64,000 bases of DNA from SG8-38 sp041576815. Its GTDB lineage: Bacteria > Myxococcota_A > Polyangia > Polyangiales > Houyiibacteriaceae. The notes beneath the pieces were generated by a model. The model made no database searches and was not told the origin of the DNA. It saw only the letters and a program-made list of their open reading frames with translations. Made by a program: the position numbers and the translations under genes. The stretch spans positions 62,001 to 126,000 of the forward strand of contig JBFGKE010000004.1 in NCBI GenBank assembly GCA_041576815.1. The letters are read 5' to 3'. This document shows positions 34,389 to 42,440 of this stretch, piece after piece. Position 1 is the first letter of the stretch. The number at the start of each line of letters is the position of its first letter.

Positions 34389-35636
34389 TCAGGCGGATTG
34401 TGTGCGCTCTTCCAGCGCACCGGCCCCACCCATGTGGTACCCCTCTTCGCCGTGAAGATTCACGTCTAGGCCTTCGCTTTCGTCGTCGCTGCTCACGCGG
34501 AGCCCCACCACCAAATCGATGATCTTGAGGAGTATGAAAGTGACGACGAACGAGTACGCGGCGGCAACCACCACGCCGAGGAGGTTCTCGTTGAAAAGGG
34601 TTTGATTGCCCGCAAGGAGGCCGTTCTCGCCACCCCACGCCTCGGCCGCAAACACGCCGGTCAGCACCGCGCCGAGCGCGCCGCCGACGCCATGAATCCC
34701 GAATGCGTCGAGCGCATCGTCGTAGCCGAGCTTGCTCTTGAGCAGCACTGCGCCGTAGCAGACGACGCCCGCGGCGAGGCCCAGAAACACGGCCGGAACG
34801 GGGCCGACGAAGCCCGCGGCCGGCGTGATGCACACGAGACCTGCGACGAGCCCCGACGCGACGCCGAGGGCGGTGGGCTTACCCTGCTTGAGCCATTCGA
34901 CGACGGCCCACGAAAACGCTGCAGCGCCGGCCGCGAGGTGCGTGTTGACGAGCGCAAGCGAGGCGATCCCGTCCGATGCCAGAGCGCTCCCTGCGTTGAA
35001 CCCGAACCAGCCGAACCAGAGCATGCCGGCACCGAGGAGCGTGAGCGTGAGATTGTGCGGCGGCCCCGGTCGGGTCCGACGGCCGAGGACGAGCGCGGCC
35101 ACGAGCGCGGCGACGCCCGAGGACAAATGAACGACCGTGCCGCCGGCGAAATCGAGCGCGCCACGCGCCCCGAGCCAACCGTCCGGCCCCCACACCCAGT
35201 GACAGATCGGGTCGTACACGAACGTCGCCCAAAGAAGGATGAAAAGCAGATATGCCGAAAACTTCATCCGCTCGGCGATCGCACCCGAGATCAGGGCCGG
35301 CGTGATGATCGCGAACATCATTTGAAACGCCATGAAGAGAATGTGCGGGATCGTGGATCCCTCCTGTGGCTCGAGGCCGACGCCGGTCAGAAGCGCGTAC
35401 TCGGTCCCGCCGATGAAGCCCCACCCGGTGTCGGAGCCAAACGCGAGCGAGTAGCCGATGATCACCCACTGTAGCGTGATGACGCCAAGCGCGATGAAGC
35501 TGTGCATGAACGACGACAGCACGTTCTTCGAATTCACCATGCCGCCGTAGAACAAAGCCAAGCCCGGCGTCATGAGCATCACGAGCGCGCATGACACCAT
35601 GAGCCATGCCGTGTCCGCCTGATTGATCGCATCCAT
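34389..35636 (-). CDS. amt: Ammonium transporter, Amt family
   Basis: 415 residues with 11 predicted membrane helices and no cleaved signal. Diagnostic pieces are LVMLMTPGLALFYGGMV, DFAGGTVVHLSSGVAALVAA (pore His) and DALDAFGIHGVGGALGAVLTG (second pore His). It moves ammonium/ammonia across the inner membrane. No GlnK/GlnB gene is adjacent, which is unusual for amt loci. The gene starts at ATG 35636 with AAGGAGGAACCGGGG just upstream. Confidence 0.95.
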   Translation of the reverse strand: MDAINQADTAWLMVSCALVMLMTPGLALFYGGMVNSKNVLSSFMHSFIALGVITLQWVIIGYSLAFGSDTGWGFIGGTEYALLTGVGLEPQEGSTIPHILFMAFQMMFAIITPALISGAIAERMKFSAYLLFILLWATFVYDPICHWVWGPDGWLGARGALDFAGGTVVHLSSGVAALVAALVLGRRTRPGPPHNLTLTLLGAGMLWFGWFGFNAGSALASDGIASLALVNTHLAAGAAAFSWAVVEWLKQGKPTALGVASGLVAGLVCITPAAGFVGPVPAVFLGLAAGVVCYGAVLLKSKLGYDDALDAFGIHGVGGALGAVLTGVFAAEAWGGENGLLAGNQTLFNENLLGVVVAAAYSFVVTFILLKIIDLVVGLRVSSDDESEGLDVNLHGEEGYHMGGAGALEERTQSA

Positions 35637-35772
35637 CCCCGGTTCCTCCTTCTAAAGTGGGCAGAGCCTAGATCCGCGCTGTTTCGCCCCGATGTGGCGA
35701 TGGTTTCCGGTGTGTTTCAAAGGGCTGGAAACCGCTGGCACTAGGGCCGGATTCGTCTACTCTCCGGGCACG

Positions 35773-35967
35773 ATGCGAATCGTTCACGACAAAGAGCGCT
35801 GCGCCGGACACGGCCAGTGCGTGGGCGTGGCGCCCGAGCTCTTCGAGTTTGCCCCGGACGGGTCGCTCGTCGTCCTCGACCCGAATCCACCCGAGTCGCT
35901 GCGCGAAGCCGCCCAAGACGCCGTCGACGTCTGCCCGGTGCAGGCGCTTTCGATTGCTGAGGATTGA
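35773..35967 (+). CDS. Small ferredoxin of cytochrome-P450-partner type
   Basis: 64 residues from the ATG at 35773. The cluster motif is CAGHGQC (C-x2-H-x2-C), a single later Cys-Pro (DVCPVQAL) and typical text MRIVHDKERCAGHGQCVGVA. The His in place of the second Cys is characteristic of [3Fe-4S] (or His-ligated 4Fe-4S) ferredoxins that donate electrons to P450s. No P450 gene is in the window. It is followed by an SCP2 protein about 120 bases downstream. Confidence 0.9.
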   Translation: MRIVHDKERCAGHGQCVGVAPELFEFAPDGSLVVLDPNPPESLREAAQDAVDVCPVQALSIAED

Positions 35968-36090
35968 AATCGCTGCGTTTTTGCGCGCCCAACGGGGGTG
36001 CATGCCGCGGTGATTTCGGTTACAACTGCCTGCCGGCGAGCCGACCCTTGCAGCGGGTGGACACGGCGGTCGAACCACAAGAGAGGAAGT

Positions 36091-36432
36091 ATGGAATCCG
36101 CAGCTGAGTTCTTCGAGAAGTTTGAGCAGAGGGCCGCCGAAAACACCGAGGCGGCGACCGCCCCCAACGCGATTTACCAGTTCAACATCACCGGCGACGG
36201 CGGTGGCGAGTGGAACATGGACCTCACCAAGGGCAAGACGAGCGACTTCGTCAGCACGGGCACCCACGACAGCCCCGGCGCCACGATCACGGTGTCGGCG
36301 GAAGACTGGCTCGGGATGCTCAACGGCGCGCTGAACCCGATGCAGGCGTTCATGTCCGGAAAGATCAAAATCGATGGCGACATGACACTCGCGATGAGCC
36401 TCCAGCAAGTGATGAACCTGGCGCAGGACTGA
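36091..36432 (+). CDS. SCP2 sterol-binding domain protein
   Basis: 113 residues from the ATG at 36091, preceded by AGAGAGGAAGT. A single SCP2 domain: YQFNITGDGGGEWNMDLTKG, ATITVSAEDWLGMLNGALNP and MQAFMSGKIKIDGDMTLAM. The last segment is the highly conserved part of the family. Such stand-alone domains bind or carry sterols, fatty acyl-CoAs or other lipids in the cytosol. Placed with the ferredoxin, a TetR gene and menB on one strand. Confidence 0.9.
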   Translation: MESAAEFFEKFEQRAAENTEAATAPNAIYQFNITGDGGGEWNMDLTKGKTSDFVSTGTHDSPGATITVSAEDWLGMLNGALNPMQAFMSGKIKIDGDMTLAMSLQQVMNLAQD

Positions 36433-36495
36433 GGCGCTCGGAGACGAATCTCATCGAGGGTGGCTTCGCGTCGGAGCCACCCTTTTTCGTGAGCC

Positions 36496-37110
36496 ATGCC
36501 GACAAGCCAACGACCAAGCGAGACTGGACGCACCCGGCTGAGCCCAGAGGACCGGCGGCAGCAGCTTCTGCGGGTCACCTCCGACATCATCGCGGCCGAC
36601 GGTGTGGACAACGTGCGGATCCCATACGTCGCGGCGGCCGCCGGCGTCACGCGCCCCGTGGTTTACAAGTTCTTCCCCAACCGGCACGAGCTGATCAAAG
36701 GCGTGCTCGAGGACTTCCGGGAAGACTTCGCGGAGCGGACGCCTGACATCATGGAAACCGATACCGACGGAGACATCGGCTCGATCGCACGGGGCTTCAT
36801 CGATGCAGCGTGCGACACGATCGAAGCCAAGGGCTCTGGGGGCTGGCAGCTTCTTCGTTCGGTCGGCCCCGATCAGGAAATCTCGACGATCAGCAAGGAT
36901 TTCCGGGGACAGCTCGTTCAGCCCTGGTTGCAGCCGCTGCGCGAGCTCACCGGCGTCGACGACGCGGAGGCGCAGGCGCTCGCCGACATGATGCTCACGG
37001 GGGCCGGCGAGATCCTCCAGCGATGGATCGACGGCGATTTCTCGCGCCAGCAGGTGGCTACGCTCCTCGGCCGCATCATCCTCGCCGTGCTGAACGAGTT
37101 CACGGAGTAA
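36496..37110 (+). CDS. TetR/AcrR family transcriptional regulator
   Basis: 204 residues. N-terminal HTH at about 20-66: QQLLRVTSDIIAADGVDNVR, then IPYVAAAAGVTRPVVYKFFPNRHELI with the typical recognition helix and YKFFPNR turn. The C-terminal domain is a helical ligand-binding region. It lies 5 bases before menB and after the SCP2 gene, so it probably regulates this group, perhaps in response to an acyl-CoA or lipid (inference). Confidence 0.88.
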   Translation: MPTSQRPSETGRTRLSPEDRRQQLLRVTSDIIAADGVDNVRIPYVAAAAGVTRPVVYKFFPNRHELIKGVLEDFREDFAERTPDIMETDTDGDIGSIARGFIDAACDTIEAKGSGGWQLLRSVGPDQEISTISKDFRGQLVQPWLQPLRELTGVDDAEAQALADMMLTGAGEILQRWIDGDFSRQQVATLLGRIILAVLNEFTE

Positions 37111-37115
37111 GGACC

Positions 37116-38012
<897 letters not shown>

Positions 38013-38033
38013 ATCGAGCACGACGCGACAAAT

Positions 38034-38049
38034 TGGCACGAATTGGGCT
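38034..38049 (+). promoter_or_regulatory. Sigma-54-like -24/-12 element upstream of the RRM gene
   Basis: TTGGCACG-AATT-GGGCTA keeps the GG and GC dinucleotides 10 bases apart and the perfect TTGGCACG half, but the -12 half lacks TTGC. If real, transcription would start near 38060 and the gene must begin downstream of the TTG at 38043. Confidence 0.3.
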
Positions 38050-38114
38050 ACAGTGTCGTACTTGAACCCAAACCAAGGCGGGCGCGTCCTGCCGATCGAA
38101 GAACGGAGAAAGTC

Positions 38115-38552
38115 ATTTCGAGTAAGATATTTGTAGGCAACCTCAACTTCGCCACGACCGATCAAGAGCTTCGAGAGCTCTTCGGCGAGGTCGGCGAAGT
38201 GGTGGACATTCACATTCCCAAGGACCGCGAGACGGGCCGGCCCCGAGGCTTCGCGTTCGTGCGGTTTGCCGAGGAAGGGCATGCGGCGCAAGCGATCGAG
38301 CAGTTCCACGGGCGAGAGGTTGCTGGAAGACCGCTTCGACTGGATATTGCCGAGGATCGGCCGCGCGCTCCGCGCCCGCGACGCGATTTCTCGCCCCCTT
38401 CGCCGCCCGAGCCCGAGTACGACCGCGGCGGGGATCATCGCCACGGCCAAGACCAATACGACGGCGACCGGAACGACAGATCGTCGTTCGACCGACCGAA
38501 GCGGCCGAAGGGCAGCCGTCGTGGGCTTCGCGGCAAGAAGCGCAGCCTCTAA
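38115..38552 (+). CDS. RRM-type RNA-binding protein with apparent ATT start
   Basis: 145 residues if read from ATT at 38115. RNP2 is KIFVGNL (4-10) and RNP1 is RGFAFVRF (44-51), a complete single RRM over about 1-80. A basic, Arg/Gly/Pro/Asp-rich disordered tail follows (PRPRRDF, DRGGDHRHGQDQYDGDRNDR, GSRRGLRGKKRSL). Bacterial RRM proteins of this type normally begin M-S-(S/N)-K just before RNP2, which the ATT-TCG-AGT-AAG reading gives. A GGAGAAA ribosome site lies 4 bases before the ATT. The only other in-frame start is a TTG at 38043 that would add 24 unrelated residues. Likely a cold-shock or RNA-chaperone role. Confidence 0.8.
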   Translation: MSSKIFVGNLNFATTDQELRELFGEVGEVVDIHIPKDRETGRPRGFAFVRFAEEGHAAQAIEQFHGREVAGRPLRLDIAEDRPRAPRPRRDFSPPSPPEPEYDRGGDHRHGQDQYDGDRNDRSSFDRPKRPKGSRRGLRGKKRSL

Positions 38553-38572
38553 CGCTCGCGCTCATTAAAAAA

Positions 38573-38602
38573 TCTCGGGCGAGGTGTGAACCCCGCCCGA
38601 GA
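38573..38602. terminator. Stem-loop after the RRM gene
   Basis: Perfect 9-base arms TCTCGGGCG and CGCCCGAGA. The U-tract expected of a terminator is present only for reverse-strand reading (AAAAAA just before the stem). The forward side has a weak TTGTGTTGT. The remaining DNA up to 38821 shows no gene that I can support. Confidence 0.45.
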
Positions 38603-38821
38603 GCCCGTTGTGTTGTACCCCCAAGGAGTGTGAGCTTTGAGTTGGCCCATCGACGGGTCGCTGATCAGCCGCCGACAGTTCTACGGTAAAGCTGCGAATC
38701 TACGGTTGTCAACAAGTATTTTGGGTCACAATTTCGCGAGGTTTTCCGGGCCTTTTCGCGTCGCCAGAGCCGAGGTTTGAGCGGTGCGCGCGCGTGCGCT
38801 CTGGTATGGTGAGCCCGGTCG

Positions 38822-39202
38822 ATGGCAGGGGGACGGTCGAGATTGGCGGAAATCGGGCTTCACCCGGGGGAATCGGTGATGTTTTCGATTCGCGGCCGCT
38901 GCATGCCGGGCGTTGCGCCGCGGGCGCGCGTGTGTCGACAGCGATGGTACGTGCCCGGCGATGTCGTCGTCGTGCGCCGACGTGACTACTTCGACGCACA
39001 TCGATTCCTCGGTTACGCCCCGAGCCGGCATGGTGTCGTCGCGTTGACCCGCGCCGACGACGCCGCCGAGCCGGACCCCGCAGCGACTGCCGACGCCATC
39101 GTCGGACGGGCTGACCATCCCGTGCGCATCAAAGAAAGATTCCGCGCCGTCCGCTGGTACGCGCACGCCATTCAGCGACGGCTTCGAACGGTGCTCGCAT
39201 GA
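38822..39202 (+). CDS. S24/S26-peptidase-like protein with Cys in the nucleophile position
   Basis: 126 residues. The region FSIRGRCMPG (21-30), YVPGDVVVV (43-51), DAHRFLGY (58-65) and TRADDAAEPDP follows the signal-peptidase/LexA-like fold, where the first block is normally R-G-x-S-M-x-P. Here C27 replaces the Ser, with H60 in the HR motif; no membrane helix is present. It could be a Cys protease variant or an inactive binding domain. The stop overlaps the kinase ATG (ATGA), so it belongs to the peptide-modification operon. No ribosome site is obvious; TATGGT at 38805-38810 may serve as -10 of a near-leaderless message. Confidence 0.65.
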   Translation: MAGGRSRLAEIGLHPGESVMFSIRGRCMPGVAPRARVCRQRWYVPGDVVVVRRRDYFDAHRFLGYAPSRHGVVALTRADDAAEPDPAATADAIVGRADHPVRIKERFRAVRWYAHAIQRRLRTVLA

Positions 39203-40065
39203 CGGCGCTCACGCTCGAGGTTCATGGCTGCCGATATCGGTTCTCCGGTCTGACACCCGAACAGGCCGGGCGAGTGCAGGGTCGCTTTGGTCCGCTGCTC
39301 CGCTCCGACGACGGCCACGCGGACGTTCCCATCGACGTCCACTACACCCCCAACCGAGGCGGATTCATGCAGAGGCCGGCCGGGCCGCGAGAATATCGGG
39401 TCGCCGTGGCGCATCGCGCCGACAGCATCGCGGTCGCGGGCATCGGGTTCACCGCCAACATCGATCGCCGTCCGTTTCGTGCGCAGCTGCAGACGTGCCT
39501 CGTCGATGACTGGTTTCTCGGAGCCTTCGAGAACCTGTGGCGCGTGGTGGCCTCCTACGCGCTTTTCGCACGGGGTGCGCTGCTGATGCACAGTGCCGCG
39601 TTCACCGACGGCGCCCGGGGCTTCCTCTTTTGCGGGCGGTCCGGGGCCGGCAAAACCACGCTTTGCGGCTTGGCGGATCGGCTCGAGCTCGAGGTATTGA
39701 GCGACGAGCTCAACGCGGTGGCCGAGCGCGGGGAGGCGTACGAGCTCCGCGCGATGCCCTTTGCCGGCGACTTCGGTGGGCTGCCCGCGCCGCACCCGCC
39801 CTACCCGCTCACCGGCCTGCTTGGTCTCGCACACGATACGGCCGCGCGGCTCGACTTGTGCTCGCGCGCCGAAGCGGTTTCACGAATCGTGGCGTCCTGC
39901 CCGTACCTCAACGCGGATCCCGTGGAGATCGACGCCCTCACCACACGTGTGGCGCGGCTGGTCGAAGGCGTCCCATTGCGTATTCTTTCTTTTGCCAAGG
40001 ACACCACCTTTTGGAATGTATTGGACCGTGAGTATGGAAGCCACCGCACAGCGCTATCGGGTTGA
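39199..40065 (+). CDS. HprK-related kinase of a peptide-modification system
   Basis: 288 residues. The first 125 are a divergent N-terminal domain. Then comes LLMHSAAFTDGARGFLFC with Walker A GRSGAGKT at 146-153 and SDE (168-170), where HPr kinase/phosphorylase has its SDD. The PTS-HPr signature region is reduced. HprK-like kinases of this size are recurrent members of RiPP gene sets (for example some lasso-peptide loci), where a relative phosphorylates the precursor. No HPr or PTS gene is near. It overlaps the gene before it (4 bases) and after it (32 bases). Confidence 0.85.
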   Translation: MTALTLEVHGCRYRFSGLTPEQAGRVQGRFGPLLRSDDGHADVPIDVHYTPNRGGFMQRPAGPREYRVAVAHRADSIAVAGIGFTANIDRRPFRAQLQTCLVDDWFLGAFENLWRVVASYALFARGALLMHSAAFTDGARGFLFCGRSGAGKTTLCGLADRLELEVLSDELNAVAERGEAYELRAMPFAGDFGGLPAPHPPYPLTGLLGLAHDTAARLDLCSRAEAVSRIVASCPYLNADPVEIDALTTRVARLVEGVPLRILSFAKDTTFWNVLDREYGSHRTALSG

Positions 40066-40309
40066 CCCGCACGCGAGGTTTCGCGTGTTGGATGACGAAG
40101 GCGTGTTCATCCTGCAGGATGCCGGCGAGGTTCTCGTGGTCAATGCCGTCGGTGCGTTCATCGTCGAGCGGCTGAAGGCCGACGCGAGCCTCGACGAAAT
40201 CGTCGACGCGGTGACCGAGCGCTACGAGGTCGAGTCGACGCAAGCCCGCACAGACGCGATCGCTCTAGTCGAGACACTGCTGAAAGCGGGGGCGATCGTC
40301 AAGTCATGA
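40034..40309 (+). CDS. PqqD-like RiPP precursor recognition protein
   Basis: 91 residues from ATG 40034 (in-frame ATG 40016 and GTG 40028 are alternatives). PqqD fold: a three-stranded sheet FRVLDDEGVFILQDAGEVLVV, then NAVGAFIVERLKADASLDEIVDAV and a C-terminal helical part, ending LLKAGAIVKS. This is the RRE (RiPP recognition element) that binds a precursor leader and presents it to the radical SAM enzyme. Position between the HprK-like kinase and the radical SAM gene, with ATGA overlap to the latter, supports this job. Confidence 0.87.
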   Translation: MEATAQRYRVDPHARFRVLDDEGVFILQDAGEVLVVNAVGAFIVERLKADASLDEIVDAVTERYEVESTQARTDAIALVETLLKAGAIVKS

Positions 40310-41364
40310 GCTACTCGGACACCGTCAAGCGGACCTGGAACGACAATCGGCTGATGTCGGCGATGCTGGAGCTCACGTACGCCTGCAACCTCGACTGCAC
40401 GTTCTGCTACAACGACCTTTCGCTCGGTGGCAAACGGCTCTCGCTCGATCAATACCGGTCGCTGCTCGATGACCTCGCGGCCATGGGCGTGCTGAATCTC
40501 ACGCTGACGGGCGGCGAGCCGCTCGCGCACCCGCATTTCTTCGAGATCGCGGGGCACGCGCGAGCGCTTGGATTCGTCATTCGGCTCAAGACCAACGGTC
40601 ATGCCGTACGGGAGCCGGTGGCGCTGCGAATCCGAGACGAGATCGATCCCTTCCTGGTGGAGGTGAGCGTGCACGGCGCCACCGCGGCCACGCACGATCG
40701 GCAAACCCGCGTGCCGGGAAGCTTTCGACGCCTCTTGGCGAACATCGACGCCATGAAGCGCGCCAGGCTGCGCGTGAAGGTGAACAGCGTGCTGACCCGA
40801 TGGAACGAAAGCGAGGTCGAACGCATGCTCGCGCTGTTCGACGAGCTCGGGGTTCAGTTCCAAATCGACCCCGAGGTGAAGCCGAAAGACGATGGCGACC
40901 CGAGCCCCCTCTCGATCGAGGCCAGCGCCGAAGGCCAAGCGCGGTACCGGCGGGCGCTCGAAGCGCGGTTCGGCGGCGGTACGAAGAGAACCAGCGAGTC
41001 GGCCGGCGAACAGCGAACGATGCGCGCGGGCACGGACAAACACTGCGGCGCAGGCTCGAACAATCTCACGATCGACCCATACGGAAGAGTCCTGCCCTGC
41101 GTGCAGTGGCGAGTGGCGGTCGGCAATCTCCACGAGCAGCCGGTGAGCGCGATCTGGGGCGCTTCGAGCGCGCTTCGAGAGGTACGTGAAACCACTCGCG
41201 CAGTGCGGAAAAAGCTCGAAGCCCTCGGCGATGCCGGGCTCGCCTCGAGCTTTTGCCCCGGGGCCGCGCATACGTACTCGGGCGACCCGCTGCAGGTGTA
41301 TCCACCGGCAGCCAAGCGCATGGCAGAGACGGGTCGCGCGCCGGTGCGACTTACGGTATTGTAG
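40306..41364 (+). CDS. Radical SAM peptide-modifying enzyme with reduced SPASM/twitch domain
   Basis: 352 residues. The cluster that cleaves SAM is C27-x3-C31-x2-C34 in CNLDCTFCY, with SAM-binding LTGGEPLAHP downstream. The C-terminal part has C247-x12-G-x4-C265 (CGAGSNNLTIDPYGRVLPC) and a later C317 in FCPGAAHTYSG. These three Cys fit a twitch or shortened SPASM for one auxiliary cluster rather than the seven Cys of full SPASM. Such enzymes install thioether or C-C bonds, or epimerise residues, in ribosomal peptides. The candidate substrate begins 14 bases downstream. Confidence 0.9.
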   Translation: MSYSDTVKRTWNDNRLMSAMLELTYACNLDCTFCYNDLSLGGKRLSLDQYRSLLDDLAAMGVLNLTLTGGEPLAHPHFFEIAGHARALGFVIRLKTNGHAVREPVALRIRDEIDPFLVEVSVHGATAATHDRQTRVPGSFRRLLANIDAMKRARLRVKVNSVLTRWNESEVERMLALFDELGVQFQIDPEVKPKDDGDPSPLSIEASAEGQARYRRALEARFGGGTKRTSESAGEQRTMRAGTDKHCGAGSNNLTIDPYGRVLPCVQWRVAVGNLHEQPVSAIWGASSALREVRETTRAVRKKLEALGDAGLASSFCPGAAHTYSGDPLQVYPPAAKRMAETGRAPVRLTVL

Positions 41365-41378
41365 CCGCGAGGGGTGAA

Positions 41379-41549
41379 GTGGAGCACAAGAACACCAGCA
41401 GCCAGGCCGATCCAGGCGAGCGGGAGCCGTACGAGGCGCCGAAAGTCGTGTACCGCGAGCCCTTGGAGGCGGTCGCTACGACCTGCGTGCCGGCACCGCC
41501 GTCGAAGGGGAGCCCCGGCGCCTGCCCAATCGGGCCGATCTCGTCCTGA
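41379..41549 (+). CDS. Candidate RiPP precursor peptide, two Cys
   Basis: 56 residues from GTG 41379, preceded by GAGGGG as ribosome site. The front part is hydrophilic (HKNTSSQADPGEREP). A middle segment YEAPKVVYREPLEAVATT looks like a recognition sequence. The tail has C36 and C49 within a Pro/Gly/Ser-rich stretch (CVPAPPSKGSPGACPIGPIS). No membrane or known domain. Size, small-residue tail with Cys, and position directly after PqqD and radical SAM genes are what a modified-peptide precursor should look like. It ends 6 bases before the convergent nucleotidyltransferase. Function is inference. Confidence 0.7.
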   Translation: MEHKNTSSQADPGEREPYEAPKVVYREPLEAVATTCVPAPPSKGSPGACPIGPISS

Positions 41550-41555
41550 GGTTCG

Positions 41556-42383
41556 CTAGCTCCGTCGCCATCGACCGAGGAGCGCCCGCGCACCCGAGAG
41601 GCACGCGCGAGGCAGCGAGTCGTTCATCAGGTGGGCAACCGTCGCACCCGCCGTGGAGGTCGGTTTGCAGCGCGGAAGTGCGAGGCCCGCGAACGATGCA
41701 ATCGCGTCACCCACGGGGTCCGTGGGCAGGCAAGCGACCACCTCGCGAGCAAACCGGTCGCCCACCCTGCGATCGACGAGCCGAAGCACGTACCGGGATA
41801 CCCGACCCATTCCGCAGTGCACCAGGTGCTCGGCTGCGGCTCGCGGCGATGCTTCGAGCTGCGCCCCCATGGCGGCGATCTCCTCCAGCCGGGCCTGCGC
41901 GCGCGCGTCCAGGTGGTCGCTGCCGGCCTTGCCGACGAGGTGCGCGTAGACGTCGAGCCGCGAGGGCAGCCGGACGCGTGTGCCATAGAGGGTGTCGTCG
42001 ATGACGCTCCGCTCGAAGAGCGCATGGGTCGGAAAACGATAGCGCGCGGGATCGAAGAGGCGCGGGTGGAGATCGAGCGCGATGGCGAGCGGGGTCTGCA
42101 TGACGACTGCCCCGACGCTGCTCCCGGCAGCCCGGCGATATCCGTGAGATTCGAGCTGCGCGATCGCGCGCCTGAAGCGCTTGGGCGGCACCAGCACGTC
42201 GACGTCGCTCGAATTCCGTGCACGAGGAGAAAGCCAGTGCTGCAAGAGCGCGCCCTTCACCGGCATCACCGGAATGTTTAGCTGCGCCAGCAAGTTGGCG
42301 ACATCGGCGACGAGCTCAGTCGCAACGAGCTCGGTGACGGCTCGGCGACGGGTGTTCCATGGATCGACGGTGGCGTGCGGCAC
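41556..42383 (-). CDS. Nucleotidyltransferase-fold protein (NTP_transf_5 type) of the peptide cluster
   Basis: 275 residues from GTG 42383, chosen for the GGGGGA about 10 bases upstream. An ATG at 42452 would add 23 residues and overlap the divergent gene. Motifs are IPVMPVKGALLQHWL, SSDVDVLVPPKRFRRAI (the D-x-D metal site) and LDLHPRLFDPARYRFPT, the pattern of the nucleotidyltransferase family that travels with HprK-like kinases and PqqD proteins. It may nucleotidylate a peptide or small molecule, but no substrate is known. It faces the precursor gene tail to tail. Confidence 0.78.
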   Translation of the reverse strand: MPHATVDPWNTRRRAVTELVATELVADVANLLAQLNIPVMPVKGALLQHWLSPRARNSSDVDVLVPPKRFRRAIAQLESHGYRRAAGSSVGAVVMQTPLAIALDLHPRLFDPARYRFPTHALFERSVIDDTLYGTRVRLPSRLDVYAHLVGKAGSDHLDARAQARLEEIAAMGAQLEASPRAAAEHLVHCGMGRVSRYVLRLVDRRVGDRFAREVVACLPTDPVGDAIASFAGLALPRCKPTSTAGATVAHLMNDSLPRACLSGARALLGRWRRS

Positions 42384-42440
42384 TCTGGGCGTCCCCCAAC
42401 CGCGGTATAAAACGGCCGGCTTCGATGGTATAGAGCGCGG

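Noticed and set aside
38822..42383. Lasso peptide cluster
   Set aside because: HprK-like and PqqD proteins and a nucleotidyltransferase occur in lasso loci, but no asparagine-synthetase-like cyclase or transglutaminase-type protease is present; a radical SAM enzyme is there instead.
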